This document shows, piece after piece, positions 8,124 to 16,394 of a DNA stretch of 43,869 bases. Source of the stretch: Syntrophaceae bacterium UBA6112 (GTDB lineage: Bacteria; Desulfobacterota; Syntrophia; Syntrophales; UBA5619); assembly GCA_002423465.1 (NCBI GenBank), contig DIWG01000062.1, positions 1 to 43,869 on the forward strand, read 5' to 3'. The first letter of the stretch is position 1. Each line of letters opens with the position of its first letter. Under the pieces are notes generated by a model that saw only the letters and a list, made by a program, of their open reading frames with translations, was not told where the DNA came from and searched no databases. The translations under genes and the position numbers were made by a program.

Positions 8124-9635
8124 ATGGATAATGCAATAGAACAGCGGATCAAAAAGAAGGACTTGCTGAAGAAGGTCGTAAAGCCGGAGACAGCAGTATT
8201 GGGAATTGAAAATGGCATGTCAATCGGAGTCCATGGGGCCACCTTCTGCGGATACCCAAAAGTAACAATCGGGGCGTTAGTGGAGCGAATTAAAAATGAG
8301 GGTAACATTAAGGTACAGATTTGGAGTGCATCTCTCGTAGGTAAAGAAATTGATGGTGCTTTGGCCTCATGCAATGGGATATCGAGAAGGTTGGGATCAC
8401 ATGCCGATACAACGCTAAGGGGACTGATCAATAATCGGCAGGTATCCTGCAACGATGTCCGAACGGAAATGCTGGCGCAAAGTGTTCAGAGAGGAATATT
8501 CGGGACGCTTGATCTTGCGATAATTAACGCAATTGCGATTGACGAAGACGGAGGGATTATCCCTTCTATCTCTCCAGCTGACGCTGCCTATCTGGCTCAA
8601 GCAGCAAAGAAAATTATTGTGGAGATAGATCATACGCAACCACTGGATCTGATTGGTTTCCACGATATTTATGTTCTTCCACCTCCACCTAATCTTCCGC
8701 CCATCCCTTTGAAGCGAGCTGGGGATAGAATTGGATCATACTCTATCCCCGTTGATATCAGTAAGATTGAATATATCACGGAGTCTTATATTCCTCAGAA
8801 ATTACCTCCCCCAAAAGATATTGATAATACGAGTCGCGCGATTGCCAGCAGCTTGATGGAATTCTTGAAAAAAGAGGTAGCATCAGGACGTCTTGGAAAT
8901 CAATTGCAGCCATTGGAGTCAGGTTTGGGTGGGATTGCCGACGCTGTTTTAAGAGAATTAGGTCAGTCTGAGTTCGAAGATATTGAAATCTTTACAGCGG
9001 TATTGGGCGACTCAGCATTGGATCTGGCTGATAAAGGCAAGTTAAAGGTGGCAAGTGGTTGTGCCTGTTTCTTCAGCGCGGAAGGCTGGGAGAAGTTTTT
9101 CAATGACATAGAAAAATATCGCAACAAGATCATCTTAAGGCCAGTCGAAATAACGAACAGCCCGGAACTGGTCTATCGCTTGGGAGTGATTGGATTGAAC
9201 GGTGCTGTTGAAGTTGACTTGTATGGCCATGTCAATTCCAGTCATGTCATGGGAAGCAAGCTACTTGCGGGTGTTGGGGGTGTTGGAGTGTTTGCCAACA
9301 ACGCATCGATATCGATATTCCTCCTGACATCAACTTCCATGGGGGGGAAAATATCCAGTGTAGTTCCCATGGTGCCTCATGTCGATGTGACGGAACATAA
9401 TGTGGATGTCGTGGTGACAGAACAAGGCTATGCGGACCTGAGAGGATTGGCGCCTCATGAACGGGCGAAGCTGATTATAGAAAGATGTGCTCATCCTGAC
9501 TACAGACCATTGTTAATTGACTATTATGACGAAGCGGAAAAAACAATCGGGGGCCATGAACCGCACATTCTGAAAAAAGCTTTTTCATTTCATAACCGGT
9601 TCATTGAAACAGGATCGATGAAACCAATTTCATAA
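8124..9635 (+). CDS. Acetyl-CoA hydrolase/transferase family protein (CoA transferase) with altered active site
   Basis: A 503-residue protein of the class I-like acetyl-CoA hydrolase/CoA-transferase family (relatives of AarC, YgfH and Ach1). The conserved SGLGGIADAVL segment (residues 266-276) and the GYADLRGL segment near the C-terminus are present. Just after the first comes the catalytic motif, normally (Y/H)TE followed by V. Here it reads FTAVLGDSALD, so the expected nucleophilic Glu is Ala292 (codon GCG, 8997-8999). If this alignment holds, normal Glu-CoA thioester chemistry is not possible. ATG 8124 is preferred over GTG 8109 because GAAGG sits 8 bases upstream. The expected role by context is CoA activation of the imported acid with succinyl-CoA or acetyl-CoA as donor, but that role needs the missing Glu. 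Confidence 0.85.
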   Translation: MDNAIEQRIKKKDLLKKVVKPETAVLGIENGMSIGVHGATFCGYPKVTIGALVERIKNEGNIKVQIWSASLVGKEIDGALASCNGISRRLGSHADTTLRGLINNRQVSCNDVRTEMLAQSVQRGIFGTLDLAIINAIAIDEDGGIIPSISPADAAYLAQAAKKIIVEIDHTQPLDLIGFHDIYVLPPPPNLPPIPLKRAGDRIGSYSIPVDISKIEYITESYIPQKLPPPKDIDNTSRAIASSLMEFLKKEVASGRLGNQLQPLESGLGGIADAVLRELGQSEFEDIEIFTAVLGDSALDLADKGKLKVASGCACFFSAEGWEKFFNDIEKYRNKIILRPVEITNSPELVYRLGVIGLNGAVEVDLYGHVNSSHVMGSKLLAGVGGVGVFANNASISIFLLTSTSMGGKISSVVPMVPHVDVTEHNVDVVVTEQGYADLRGLAPHERAKLIIERCAHPDYRPLLIDYYDEAEKTIGGHEPHILKKAFSFHNRFIETGSMKPIS

Positions 9636-9650
9636 AGGAGAAATACGACC

Positions 9651-11297
9651 GTGGAAAGCATAAAAGATGAAAAGGATCGATGGGAAAAAACAAATTTTAA
9701 GAAGCAACCGTCATCAGCTTGCACAACATCCGGTTTGGATCTGAAGACCCTTTATACTCCGGTTGATCTCGACGATTTTGATTATATGCGGGATTTAGGC
9801 TTCCCAGGCGAATATCCCTTTACCAGAGGTGTTTATCCTACGATGTATCGGGGAAATCTCTGGTCCATGAGGCAGTATGCCGGTTTTGCCGATGCCGAGG
9901 AATCAAATAAAAGATTTAAGTATCTACTGGAACAGGGACAAACAGGTTTGAGCGTTGCATTCGATCTACCCACACAAATGGGGTATGATTCTGATAATCC
10001 AATGGTTAAAAATGACGTTGGCCGTGTTGGGGTAGCAATAGACACTCTTGAGGATATGGAAATCCTCTTTGATGGTATTCCTCTGGATAAGATCACAACC
10101 TCCTTCACAATCAATGCAACGGCAGCCGTTATTTTGGCCATGTATATGGCAGTGGCTGAAAAACAGGGTGTGCCACTGAACGTATTGGGTGGCAATATAC
10201 AAAATGAGATCCTCAAGGAGTTCATGGCTCGGGGTACATATATCTATCCCCCAAAGCCATCGCTTCGCCTGGTAGTTGATATTATTGATTACTGTAAGGA
10301 ACATGCACCAAGAGTCAACACGATCAATTTTTCTGGTTATCATGTACGAGAAGCGGGAGCGAATGCATTCCAGGAGGCGGCTTACTGTCTTGCTAGTGCA
10401 ATTACATATATTGATGAGGTCATAAAACGAGGAATTGACATTGATGACTTCGCACCGAGAATTGCTTTTCATCTTATCGTGGGTTTGGACTTCTTTGAAG
10501 AAATAGCAAAAATCAGAGCTACTAGACGGCTATGGGCTAAGATTGCCAAAGAACGATTCAAAGCAAAGAATCCCAAGTCCATGATGCTCAGGCTATTTTG
10601 CGGTTCGTCTGCAAGGGAGGCGACACTGAGGGAGCCCTTAAACAATATTATCAGGGCGACCGTGGACATGATGGGAATTGTGTTTTCCGGAGCTCAATCT
10701 GCAAGCATACTGAGTTATGATGAAGCGTACACCATACCTACAGAAGAATCTGCGTTAATCAGCTTAAGAACCCAACAGATCCTTGCCTATGAAACGGGTA
10801 TTGCAAAGGTTGCCGATCCCTTTGGGGGGTCCTATTTCCTTGAGAACCTGACGACCCGGATGGAGAAGGGTATTGAAGTGATGATTGATGAAATTGATAA
10901 GCAGGGGGGGATTCTCGCCTGTATCGAATCCGGGAAGATCCAGGCAGATATATCGAAGAATGCTTATGAGATTGAAAAGAAGAAACAGTCTGGCGAGATT
11001 ATCGTGATCGGTGTCAACAAGTTCGTTGATGAAAAGAAGCAGGATGAGGAAGTTGTCCTGCAAGCAATCGATCCCAGCATGGCAAGAAAACAGTTGGAGA
11101 AGTTATCCCGGATAAAAACCAGCAGGGACAATGAGAGAGTTGCCAAGGTTTTGGCAAGCCTGAAGGAAGCAGCCAAGGGAACGGATAATCTCATGCCTTA
11201 TGTCCGGGATGCCGTTCGCTCGTATGCGACGATTGGGGAAATCTGTGACGCACTCAGGGTAGTATTTGGGGAATATAAGGAATCGGTTGTTTTTTGA
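9651..11297 (+). CDS. Methylmalonyl-CoA mutase-type large subunit (divergent)
   Basis: The 548-residue TIM-barrel substrate-binding subunit of an adenosylcobalamin mutase; the B12 domain is a separate gene 23 bases downstream. Conserved: WSMRQYAGF (Tyr76, the Tyr89 equivalent), YPPKPSLR (Arg206, the carboxylate-binding Arg207 equivalent), SGYHVREAG (His231) and the FFEEIAKIRA segment. Keeping Tyr and Arg argues for a substrate with a free carboxylate, not isobutyryl- or 2-hydroxyisobutyryl-CoA. However, the near-invariant His-x-Gln-Thr-(Ser/Ala)-Gly stretch reads F316-C-G-S-S-A, and QSLHTNS reads QSASILS. These are substrate/CoA contacts in the family, so the acyl substrate may differ from methylmalonyl-CoA. 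GTG start with AAAGGAG 10 bases upstream. Confidence 0.88.
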   Translation: MESIKDEKDRWEKTNFKKQPSSACTTSGLDLKTLYTPVDLDDFDYMRDLGFPGEYPFTRGVYPTMYRGNLWSMRQYAGFADAEESNKRFKYLLEQGQTGLSVAFDLPTQMGYDSDNPMVKNDVGRVGVAIDTLEDMEILFDGIPLDKITTSFTINATAAVILAMYMAVAEKQGVPLNVLGGNIQNEILKEFMARGTYIYPPKPSLRLVVDIIDYCKEHAPRVNTINFSGYHVREAGANAFQEAAYCLASAITYIDEVIKRGIDIDDFAPRIAFHLIVGLDFFEEIAKIRATRRLWAKIAKERFKAKNPKSMMLRLFCGSSAREATLREPLNNIIRATVDMMGIVFSGAQSASILSYDEAYTIPTEESALISLRTQQILAYETGIAKVADPFGGSYFLENLTTRMEKGIEVMIDEIDKQGGILACIESGKIQADISKNAYEIEKKKQSGEIIVIGVNKFVDEKKQDEEVVLQAIDPSMARKQLEKLSRIKTSRDNERVAKVLASLKEAAKGTDNLMPYVRDAVRSYATIGEICDALRVVFGEYKESVVF

Positions 11298-11320
11298 ACA
11301 ATTATAAAAGGAGAGGGCAA

Positions 11321-11707
11321 ATGATACGAATTTTGATTGCCAAGCCTGGCCTGGACGGTCATGACAAGGGAGCAAAAGCGGTTGCACTGGCCTTACGAGA
11401 TGCCGGCATGGAGGTAATCTATACGGGACGTCGACAGGGCGTCGACAATATCTTGAACGCCGCAATAGCAGAGGCTGTGGATGTCATTGGGTTGAGCACA
11501 CTGTCCGGGGTTCATCTTGAGGTTGCAGAAGAGTTGATGCAGAAAATCAAGGGGAAAAATTTGACAGATATCCATGTTGTCATTGGAGGTGTTATTCCCA
11601 AGAAAGATATCCCCAAATTGGAGTCCTTGGGTGTCAGCAGGGTTTTCCCGATCGGTTCAACTTTTGAAGAAATTGCACAAGGTATTAAGGAGATCATAGA
11701 TCGTTAA
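11321..11707 (+). CDS. Cobalamin-binding small subunit of the mutase (B12-binding domain)
   Basis: A 128-residue Rossmann-like B12 domain. It carries the base-off cobalamin signature Lys8-x3-Asp12-Gly-His14-x-x-Gly17, the GLSTLSG segment (57-63) and the GG of VVIGGVIP. His14 is the lower axial ligand and Lys8/Asp12 complete the ligand triad. ATG 11321 has AAAAGGAGAGGG directly upstream; an earlier TTG at 11294 overlapping the large subunit is less likely. Split large/small mutases of this size occur in archaea, Firmicutes and Desulfobacterota. It works as partner of the preceding gene. No MeaB-type chaperone GTPase gene is seen in the window. Confidence 0.93.
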   Translation: MIRILIAKPGLDGHDKGAKAVALALRDAGMEVIYTGRRQGVDNILNAAIAEAVDVIGLSTLSGVHLEVAEELMQKIKGKNLTDIHVVIGGVIPKKDIPKLESLGVSRVFPIGSTFEEIAQGIKEIIDR

Positions 11708-11740
11708 GTTGTATAAATTCTCTGAAAGGATGGATGAAAA

Positions 11741-12880
11741 GTGAAACTCTATGAACATCAAGCAAAGGTCATATTCAAGAAGACAGGAATCCCCGTCCCA
11801 AAAGGGAAAGTCGTCACCTCTTTAGAAATGGTTTCAGAGGCATTTCATGATGTGGGAGGAAAGATTGTAATTAAAGCTCAGGTTCTTGCGGGAGGCAGAG
11901 GAAAGGCCGGTGGAATCAAAGCAGCTGACACATTAGCCGATGCAAAGAAAATTTGCATGTCCTTGCTTGGTTCTAAATTGAAAGGTTTGGAGGTGAAATC
12001 TCTCCTTTTTGAAGAACGACTTGATATTGCGAGAGAATATTATTTGGCAATTGTCAATGATCGAGAGCGTTCCTGTCCTCTCGCCATGCTGAGCATGAAA
12101 GGTGGGATGGCAATCGAAGAAGTGGCAAAAGAATATCCTGATCAACTTGCCATGCAACCAATAGATATTCTTTATGGACTCGAGGATTATCAAATTCGCG
12201 CGAATGCTTTTCATTTGGGAGTCCCTTTTGCTGATCTTAACCCTTTGGTGTCAATACTAAAACGCTTGTATGAAGTTTATCGGGGTAATGACGCAGAATT
12301 AACTGAAATCAATCCGTTGATAGTTACGCAGCAAGAACAACTTGTAGCGGGGGATGGGAGATTAAATATAGATGATAATGCATTGTTTCGTCATCCCGAA
12401 TTCAAGGAATACATTGAAGTCGGGGTCGAAAAGGAATTCAAAGCCAAAAAAGGGAATGCATTCGTGGATCTGGATGGCGATATCGGTGTCATGTGTACAG
12501 GGGCCGGGATGACAATGACCATGATGGATCAAATTTCTGCTTATGGTGGAAGACCGGCAGACTTTATGGATGTTGGCTGGGGAATGCTTGAAGGTGCTGC
12601 AGAAGAGGGAATCAAACTGTTGTTGGCAAAAGGGGTCAAAGTAATTCTAATCAGTACTTATTCTGGCGGTAGAACCGATATTATGGCCGAGAAAATCCTT
12701 GAAGGCTTGCCAAGAATTAGCAACCTAAATGTTCCGGTTGTTATCAGACTGCAAGGAAAGAATGAGGAGCGTGCACAGGAACTTCTCTCAGAATGTCAAT
12801 TGCCATATGTCCGAACGGCGGAGACTTTGGATAAGGCTGTTGCACTTGCGGTACAGATTTCTAAGGGGGAAGTGAAATGA
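11741..12880 (+). CDS. sucC: Succinyl-CoA synthetase beta subunit-like (ATP-grasp acyl-CoA ligase)
   Basis: A 379-residue ADP/GDP-forming CoA ligase beta subunit. The N-terminal ATP-grasp domain (1-235) has AGGRGKAGG and the TEINPL metal-binding segment. The C-terminal flavodoxin-like domain (about 240-375) has the GAGMTM loop. The segment usually reading IFGGI-x-RCD is changed to TYSGGRTDIMA, so the substrate may be a succinyl-CoA analogue such as malyl- or methylsuccinyl-type. GTG start, with GAAAGGA 11 bases upstream. It overlaps the alpha subunit gene by four bases (ATGA). It recovers ATP from a CoA thioester, or activates an acid at the cost of ATP. Confidence 0.88.
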   Translation: MKLYEHQAKVIFKKTGIPVPKGKVVTSLEMVSEAFHDVGGKIVIKAQVLAGGRGKAGGIKAADTLADAKKICMSLLGSKLKGLEVKSLLFEERLDIAREYYLAIVNDRERSCPLAMLSMKGGMAIEEVAKEYPDQLAMQPIDILYGLEDYQIRANAFHLGVPFADLNPLVSILKRLYEVYRGNDAELTEINPLIVTQQEQLVAGDGRLNIDDNALFRHPEFKEYIEVGVEKEFKAKKGNAFVDLDGDIGVMCTGAGMTMTMMDQISAYGGRPADFMDVGWGMLEGAAEEGIKLLLAKGVKVILISTYSGGRTDIMAEKILEGLPRISNLNVPVVIRLQGKNEERAQELLSECQLPYVRTAETLDKAVALAVQISKGEVK

Positions 12881-13749
12881 GCATCCTGGTGAATAAAGAC
12901 ACTCGAGTAGTTTTTCAAGGAATCACAGGGAAACTGGGCAGATATTATTCTCAACAAATGATTGACTATGGGACAAAAGTTGTAGCTGGCGTTACTCCCG
13001 GTAAGGCAGGAGAGATTGTCAATGGGGTGCCTGTTTATAATACCATCAAAGAGGCATGCAAGGCTTCAGCAGCTGATTGTGCTGTGCTATTTGTGCCTGC
13101 ACCCTTTACGAAAGATGCTTTTATGGAATGCATTGATGCCGGCATTCCCTTGGTCCTTTGCCTGACTGAGGGAGTCCCTGTCCAAGATATGATGATCGTT
13201 AAAAGAAGATTGATGGGTGAAAAGACAGTTCTATTGGGGCCAAATAGTCCCGGGATTGTTACACCTGGCGAATTTATATCAGGATTGATGCCGAAAGAAG
13301 CCTTTATCTCTGGGAAAATTGGAATTGTTTCTCGCAGTGGGACACTGACATACCAGACAGCGGACATCCTTAAGCAATCAGGATTTGGTACTTCCACCTG
13401 TCTAGGAATAGGGGGAGATCCCATAATCGGTGTGGGATTTGTAGAGGTATTGAGCCTGTTTGAGAAAGATCCAGACACAGAGCTTGTCGTCCTGATAGGT
13501 GAGATTGGAGGGCAGGGAGAGGAGACAGCAGCTTCTTTCATTAAGGAACATATGAAGACACCTGTCGTATCATTCGTCGCAGGAAGAAGTGCTCCTGAAG
13601 GGAGAACCATGGGGCATGCGGGCGCCATTATCTCAGGTGGCAAAGGAACGTATCAGTCCAAGGAAAAAGCTTTTACAGAAGCCGGCGTTCCTGTGGCAAG
13701 AATAATAACGGATTTGCCTAATCTAATCAGGAAGAAACTTAATTCCTGA
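12877..13749 (+). CDS. sucD: Succinyl-CoA synthetase alpha subunit-like
   Basis: A 290-residue CoA ligase alpha subunit. The N-terminal CoA-binding Rossmann domain has FQGITGKLGRYY (residues 13-24). The ligase-CoA domain ends with the phosphorylated His247 in GHAGAIISGGKG. The power-helix segment GEIGGQGEE is present. The ATG overlaps the beta subunit stop by four bases, so translation is coupled. With the mutase and epimerase it recalls the propionate-oxidation (mmc) clusters of syntrophs, in which succinyl-CoA synthetase is encoded with methylmalonyl-CoA mutase. Length is normal for the family. Confidence 0.92.
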   Translation: MSILVNKDTRVVFQGITGKLGRYYSQQMIDYGTKVVAGVTPGKAGEIVNGVPVYNTIKEACKASAADCAVLFVPAPFTKDAFMECIDAGIPLVLCLTEGVPVQDMMIVKRRLMGEKTVLLGPNSPGIVTPGEFISGLMPKEAFISGKIGIVSRSGTLTYQTADILKQSGFGTSTCLGIGGDPIIGVGFVEVLSLFEKDPDTELVVLIGEIGGQGEETAASFIKEHMKTPVVSFVAGRSAPEGRTMGHAGAIISGGKGTYQSKEKAFTEAGVPVARIITDLPNLIRKKLNS

Positions 13750-13884
13750 AACAGCAACGTTTTTCGCTCTGTGAGGTTGTTATCAATAAATATTTATCAA
13801 GGACCAGCATTTAAGATCTTTAAGAAAGAACGAATCCGATGAAAATTTAGAATAGCTTAAGTATTTTAAGTGGGGGGTTGGTTT

Positions 13885-14676
13885 ATGAAAGATTTCACTT
13901 CTGGAGCGGTTGTCTATCGAACTGAATATCCTGTTGCTGTCATAGAGCTTAATCGGCCAAGGGCATTGAATGCCCTAAATAAAGAAGTATTTGAGATTCT
14001 TGGTGAAATCATCGATGAAATTTCTTGTGATGATAATATCAAGGTTGTCATCCTCACGGGAAATGGTGAAAAGGCCTTTGCGGCAGGAGCAGATGTTGAG
14101 GAATTAAAGTCGCTCAACACAATGGAAGCAAGAAATTTCGCTCTCGCGGCTAACAGAACTCAAGAGAAATTAAGCGGGTTGTCTAAAGCAACAATTGCAG
14201 CTTTAAATGGTTTTACTCTTGGCGGAGGCTGTGAATTGGCAATGTGTTGCGACATCAGAATTGCTTCTGAAAAAGCAAAATTTGGGCAGCCGGAGATTAA
14301 TCTTGGAATTATTCCCGGTGGAGGAGGAACGCAAAGACTGTCAAGGCTTGTGGGAGTCGCCAAGACTAAAGAATTGATCTTTACGGGCAGGATTATTCCG
14401 GCCCAGGAAGCTCTACAGATTGGTTTGGTAAATATGGTGGTCAGGCCAGAGGACCTGATGGATAAAGCAAAGAAACTGGCTTTGGAGATAGCGGGAAAAT
14501 CGGGTTGCGCAATAACATTGGCGAAAAGGTCTATTGATGAAGGATCCGAGATGAACCTCGATGGGGCCTTGCATTACGAGATTGAATGTTTTGCACAATG
14601 TTTTTCTACGGAAGACCATAAAGAAGGTATTGAAGCATTCTTACAAAAGAGAATCCCCGTATTTCATCATTTATAA
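13885..14676 (+). CDS. Enoyl-CoA hydratase (crotonase family)
   Basis: A 263-residue crotonase. The oxyanion segment AFAAGADVEEL (64-74) and both catalytic glutamates are present: Glu117 in GGGCELAM and Glu137 in FGQPEINLGIIPGGGG. These match the two glutamates of rat mitochondrial crotonase, so water addition to a trans-2-enoyl-CoA is well supported. I chose ATG 13885 (G-rich Shine-Dalgarno at 13872-13877) over GTG 13870. It follows a 135-base gap after sucD, the largest gap in the operon, so an internal promoter is possible. Together with the next gene it converts crotonyl-CoA-type intermediates to 3-ketoacyl-CoA. Confidence 0.93.
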   Translation: MKDFTSGAVVYRTEYPVAVIELNRPRALNALNKEVFEILGEIIDEISCDDNIKVVILTGNGEKAFAAGADVEELKSLNTMEARNFALAANRTQEKLSGLSKATIAALNGFTLGGGCELAMCCDIRIASEKAKFGQPEINLGIIPGGGGTQRLSRLVGVAKTKELIFTGRIIPAQEALQIGLVNMVVRPEDLMDKAKKLALEIAGKSGCAITLAKRSIDEGSEMNLDGALHYEIECFAQCFSTEDHKEGIEAFLQKRIPVFHHL

Positions 14677-14720
14677 AGGGCTTACAAATTAACTAACCTT
14701 CAAACTTTGAGAGGGGAGCC

Positions 14721-15569
14721 ATGGAATTAAGAAATATTGCCATCGTGGGTGCAGGTGTTATGGGGAGTGGTATTGCTCAAGTTTCTGCAATGTCCGGATA
14801 TTCAGTTACCCTGACGGACGTCTCGGCAAGTCAGCTCGATAAAGCAAAGAGATTTATCAATGGGGGCCTTGGAAAACTAGTCCAAAAAGGGAAATTGACA
14901 CCAGAAAAAGTCGATTCAATTCTGGCTCAGATAAAGATGAACGATCGCCTAGACGAATCAGTCAGAGATGCAGACCTTGTTGTAGAAGCTGCATTTGAAA
15001 ATCTTGATCTAAAACAAAAAATATTCAAGGACTTGGAAAAGTACTGCAAGTCTGCGGCGATTCTGGGTTCCAATACTTCAGCACTGCCTATTACGGAAAT
15101 CGCATCCGTTACGAAAAGTGGCAACCGTCTTATTGGAATTCATTTTATGAACCCAGTGCCCCTCATGAAGGGAGTGGAAGTTATCCAGGGGCAATTAACC
15201 TCCAATGAGACCGTTGAAACGACCTTGGGATATGTAAGAAGTTTAGGAAAAGAGCCAATTATAGCAATTGATTACGCCGGGTTTATCGTAAGTCGGCTGT
15301 TGGATGTATTGATGAATGAAGTTGTCAAGATGGTACAGGAAGGCAATAAGCCGGAGGATATCGACCGGGCAATGGAGTTGTGTGCGGGTCATCCAATGGG
15401 TCCATGCAAGCTTCTGGATTTGGTTGGCGCCGAGATTGCCATGCATGGAATGGAAACCATGGAGCGAGATTTCGGTGAGCGTTACAAGCCTCATCCACTA
15501 TTAAAGAAACGTGTATTGGCGGGATTATTGGGAAAGAAAACTGGACAAGGTTTTTATAAGTATGAGTGA
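14721..15569 (+). CDS. 3-hydroxyacyl-CoA (3-hydroxybutyryl-CoA) dehydrogenase
   Basis: A 282-residue NAD-dependent dehydrogenase. The Rossmann nucleotide site is IAIVGAGVMGSGIAQ (7-21) with Asp33 for the NAD ribose. Catalytic His141 (IHFMNPVPLMK) and Glu153 (GVEVI) are present, with Ser117/Ser120 in GSNTSA. The conserved Asn that usually completes the site (GFIVNR) is Ser191 here (GFIVSR). GAGGGGAG lies just before the ATG. It oxidises (S)-3-hydroxyacyl-CoA made by the preceding hydratase. Family length is about 280-290, so it is complete. The Asn-to-Ser change may lower or shift activity. Confidence 0.92.
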   Translation: MELRNIAIVGAGVMGSGIAQVSAMSGYSVTLTDVSASQLDKAKRFINGGLGKLVQKGKLTPEKVDSILAQIKMNDRLDESVRDADLVVEAAFENLDLKQKIFKDLEKYCKSAAILGSNTSALPITEIASVTKSGNRLIGIHFMNPVPLMKGVEVIQGQLTSNETVETTLGYVRSLGKEPIIAIDYAGFIVSRLLDVLMNEVVKMVQEGNKPEDIDRAMELCAGHPMGPCKLLDLVGAEIAMHGMETMERDFGERYKPHPLLKKRVLAGLLGKKTGQGFYKYE

Positions 15570-15583
15570 GGTGATTGGATCTT

Positions 15584-16363
15584 ATGAGACATATTGATCA
15601 ACTTTTTGATCTAACTGGACAGGTTGCAATTGTAACGGGCGGAGCAGCGGGCATCGGAGCCCAAATGGCATATGCCTTAGGTGAGGCCGGAGCAAATTTA
15701 GTCTTGGCTGCACGCAAGATTGAAAGATGCCAGAAAGAAGCCGAGAAAATGACACAGGAGTTACAGATTGATGTGCTCCCTGTACGTTGTAATGTTACGA
15801 AGGTGGAAGACATTGATGCTCTCTATGATCAAGTCATGAATAGATTCGGTAGAGTTGACATTTTAATCAACAATTCCGGTGCTACGTGGGGGGCTCCGTC
15901 TCTTGAGTATGACCTTGAAGGATGGAAAAAGGTCATTGATACCAACGTGACGGGCACCTGGTTAATGTGCCAAAGGGCCGGAAGGGTTATGGCCAAACAA
16001 AAGTATGGAAGAATTATTAATGTGGCATCCCTTGCGGCTTTTGTTGGTGCTGCCCCAGAAATTATGGATGCCGTTGCATATCAGACCAGCAAAGCGGCTG
16101 TAGCGGGATTAACAAAGGATTTGGCGGTGAAATGGGCAATCCATAATATTACGGTAAACGCAATTGCCCCCGGTTGGTTTCCCTCAAAGATGACAAGTGC
16201 CACTCTCGACACAAAGGGCGAAGCTATGACGAGATTTATTCCCATGAAACGTTTTGGGGGAGAGGATGAATTAAAAACGGCAACATTATTTCTTGCCTCA
16301 CCAGGAGCAGGTTATTGCACCGGTGTAATATTAAGTGTTGATGGCGGATGGGTTGCCGTATGA
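15584..16363 (+). CDS. Short-chain dehydrogenase/reductase (SDR)
   Basis: A 259-residue classical SDR. TGGAAGIG at 18-25 binds NAD(P). NNSG (96-99) is the usual NNAG structural motif with one change. Catalytic Ser149, Tyr166 and Lys170 (YQTSK) are all present, and it ends with the SVDGGW C-terminus. Overall similarity is to gluconate 5-dehydrogenase or 3-ketoacyl-reductase-like SDRs. ATG 15584 is preferred to TTG 15575 because AGGTGA precedes it by 10 bases. It sits between a hydroxyacyl-CoA dehydrogenase and a thiolase, so it may oxidise a hydroxylated or branched intermediate that the other dehydrogenase does not take. The substrate is unknown. Confidence 0.9.
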   Translation: MRHIDQLFDLTGQVAIVTGGAAGIGAQMAYALGEAGANLVLAARKIERCQKEAEKMTQELQIDVLPVRCNVTKVEDIDALYDQVMNRFGRVDILINNSGATWGAPSLEYDLEGWKKVIDTNVTGTWLMCQRAGRVMAKQKYGRIINVASLAAFVGAAPEIMDAVAYQTSKAAVAGLTKDLAVKWAIHNITVNAIAPGWFPSKMTSATLDTKGEAMTRFIPMKRFGGEDELKTATLFLASPGAGYCTGVILSVDGGWVAV

Positions 16364-16394
16364 GTGTCATCAAATCTTAAGGAGATGAAATAAG

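Noticed and set aside
9651..11707. Isobutyryl-CoA mutase or 2-hydroxyisobutyryl-CoA mutase
   Set aside because: Those enzymes replace the carboxylate-contacting Tyr and Arg; both are kept here (Tyr76, Arg206), so a substrate with a free carboxylate is more likely.
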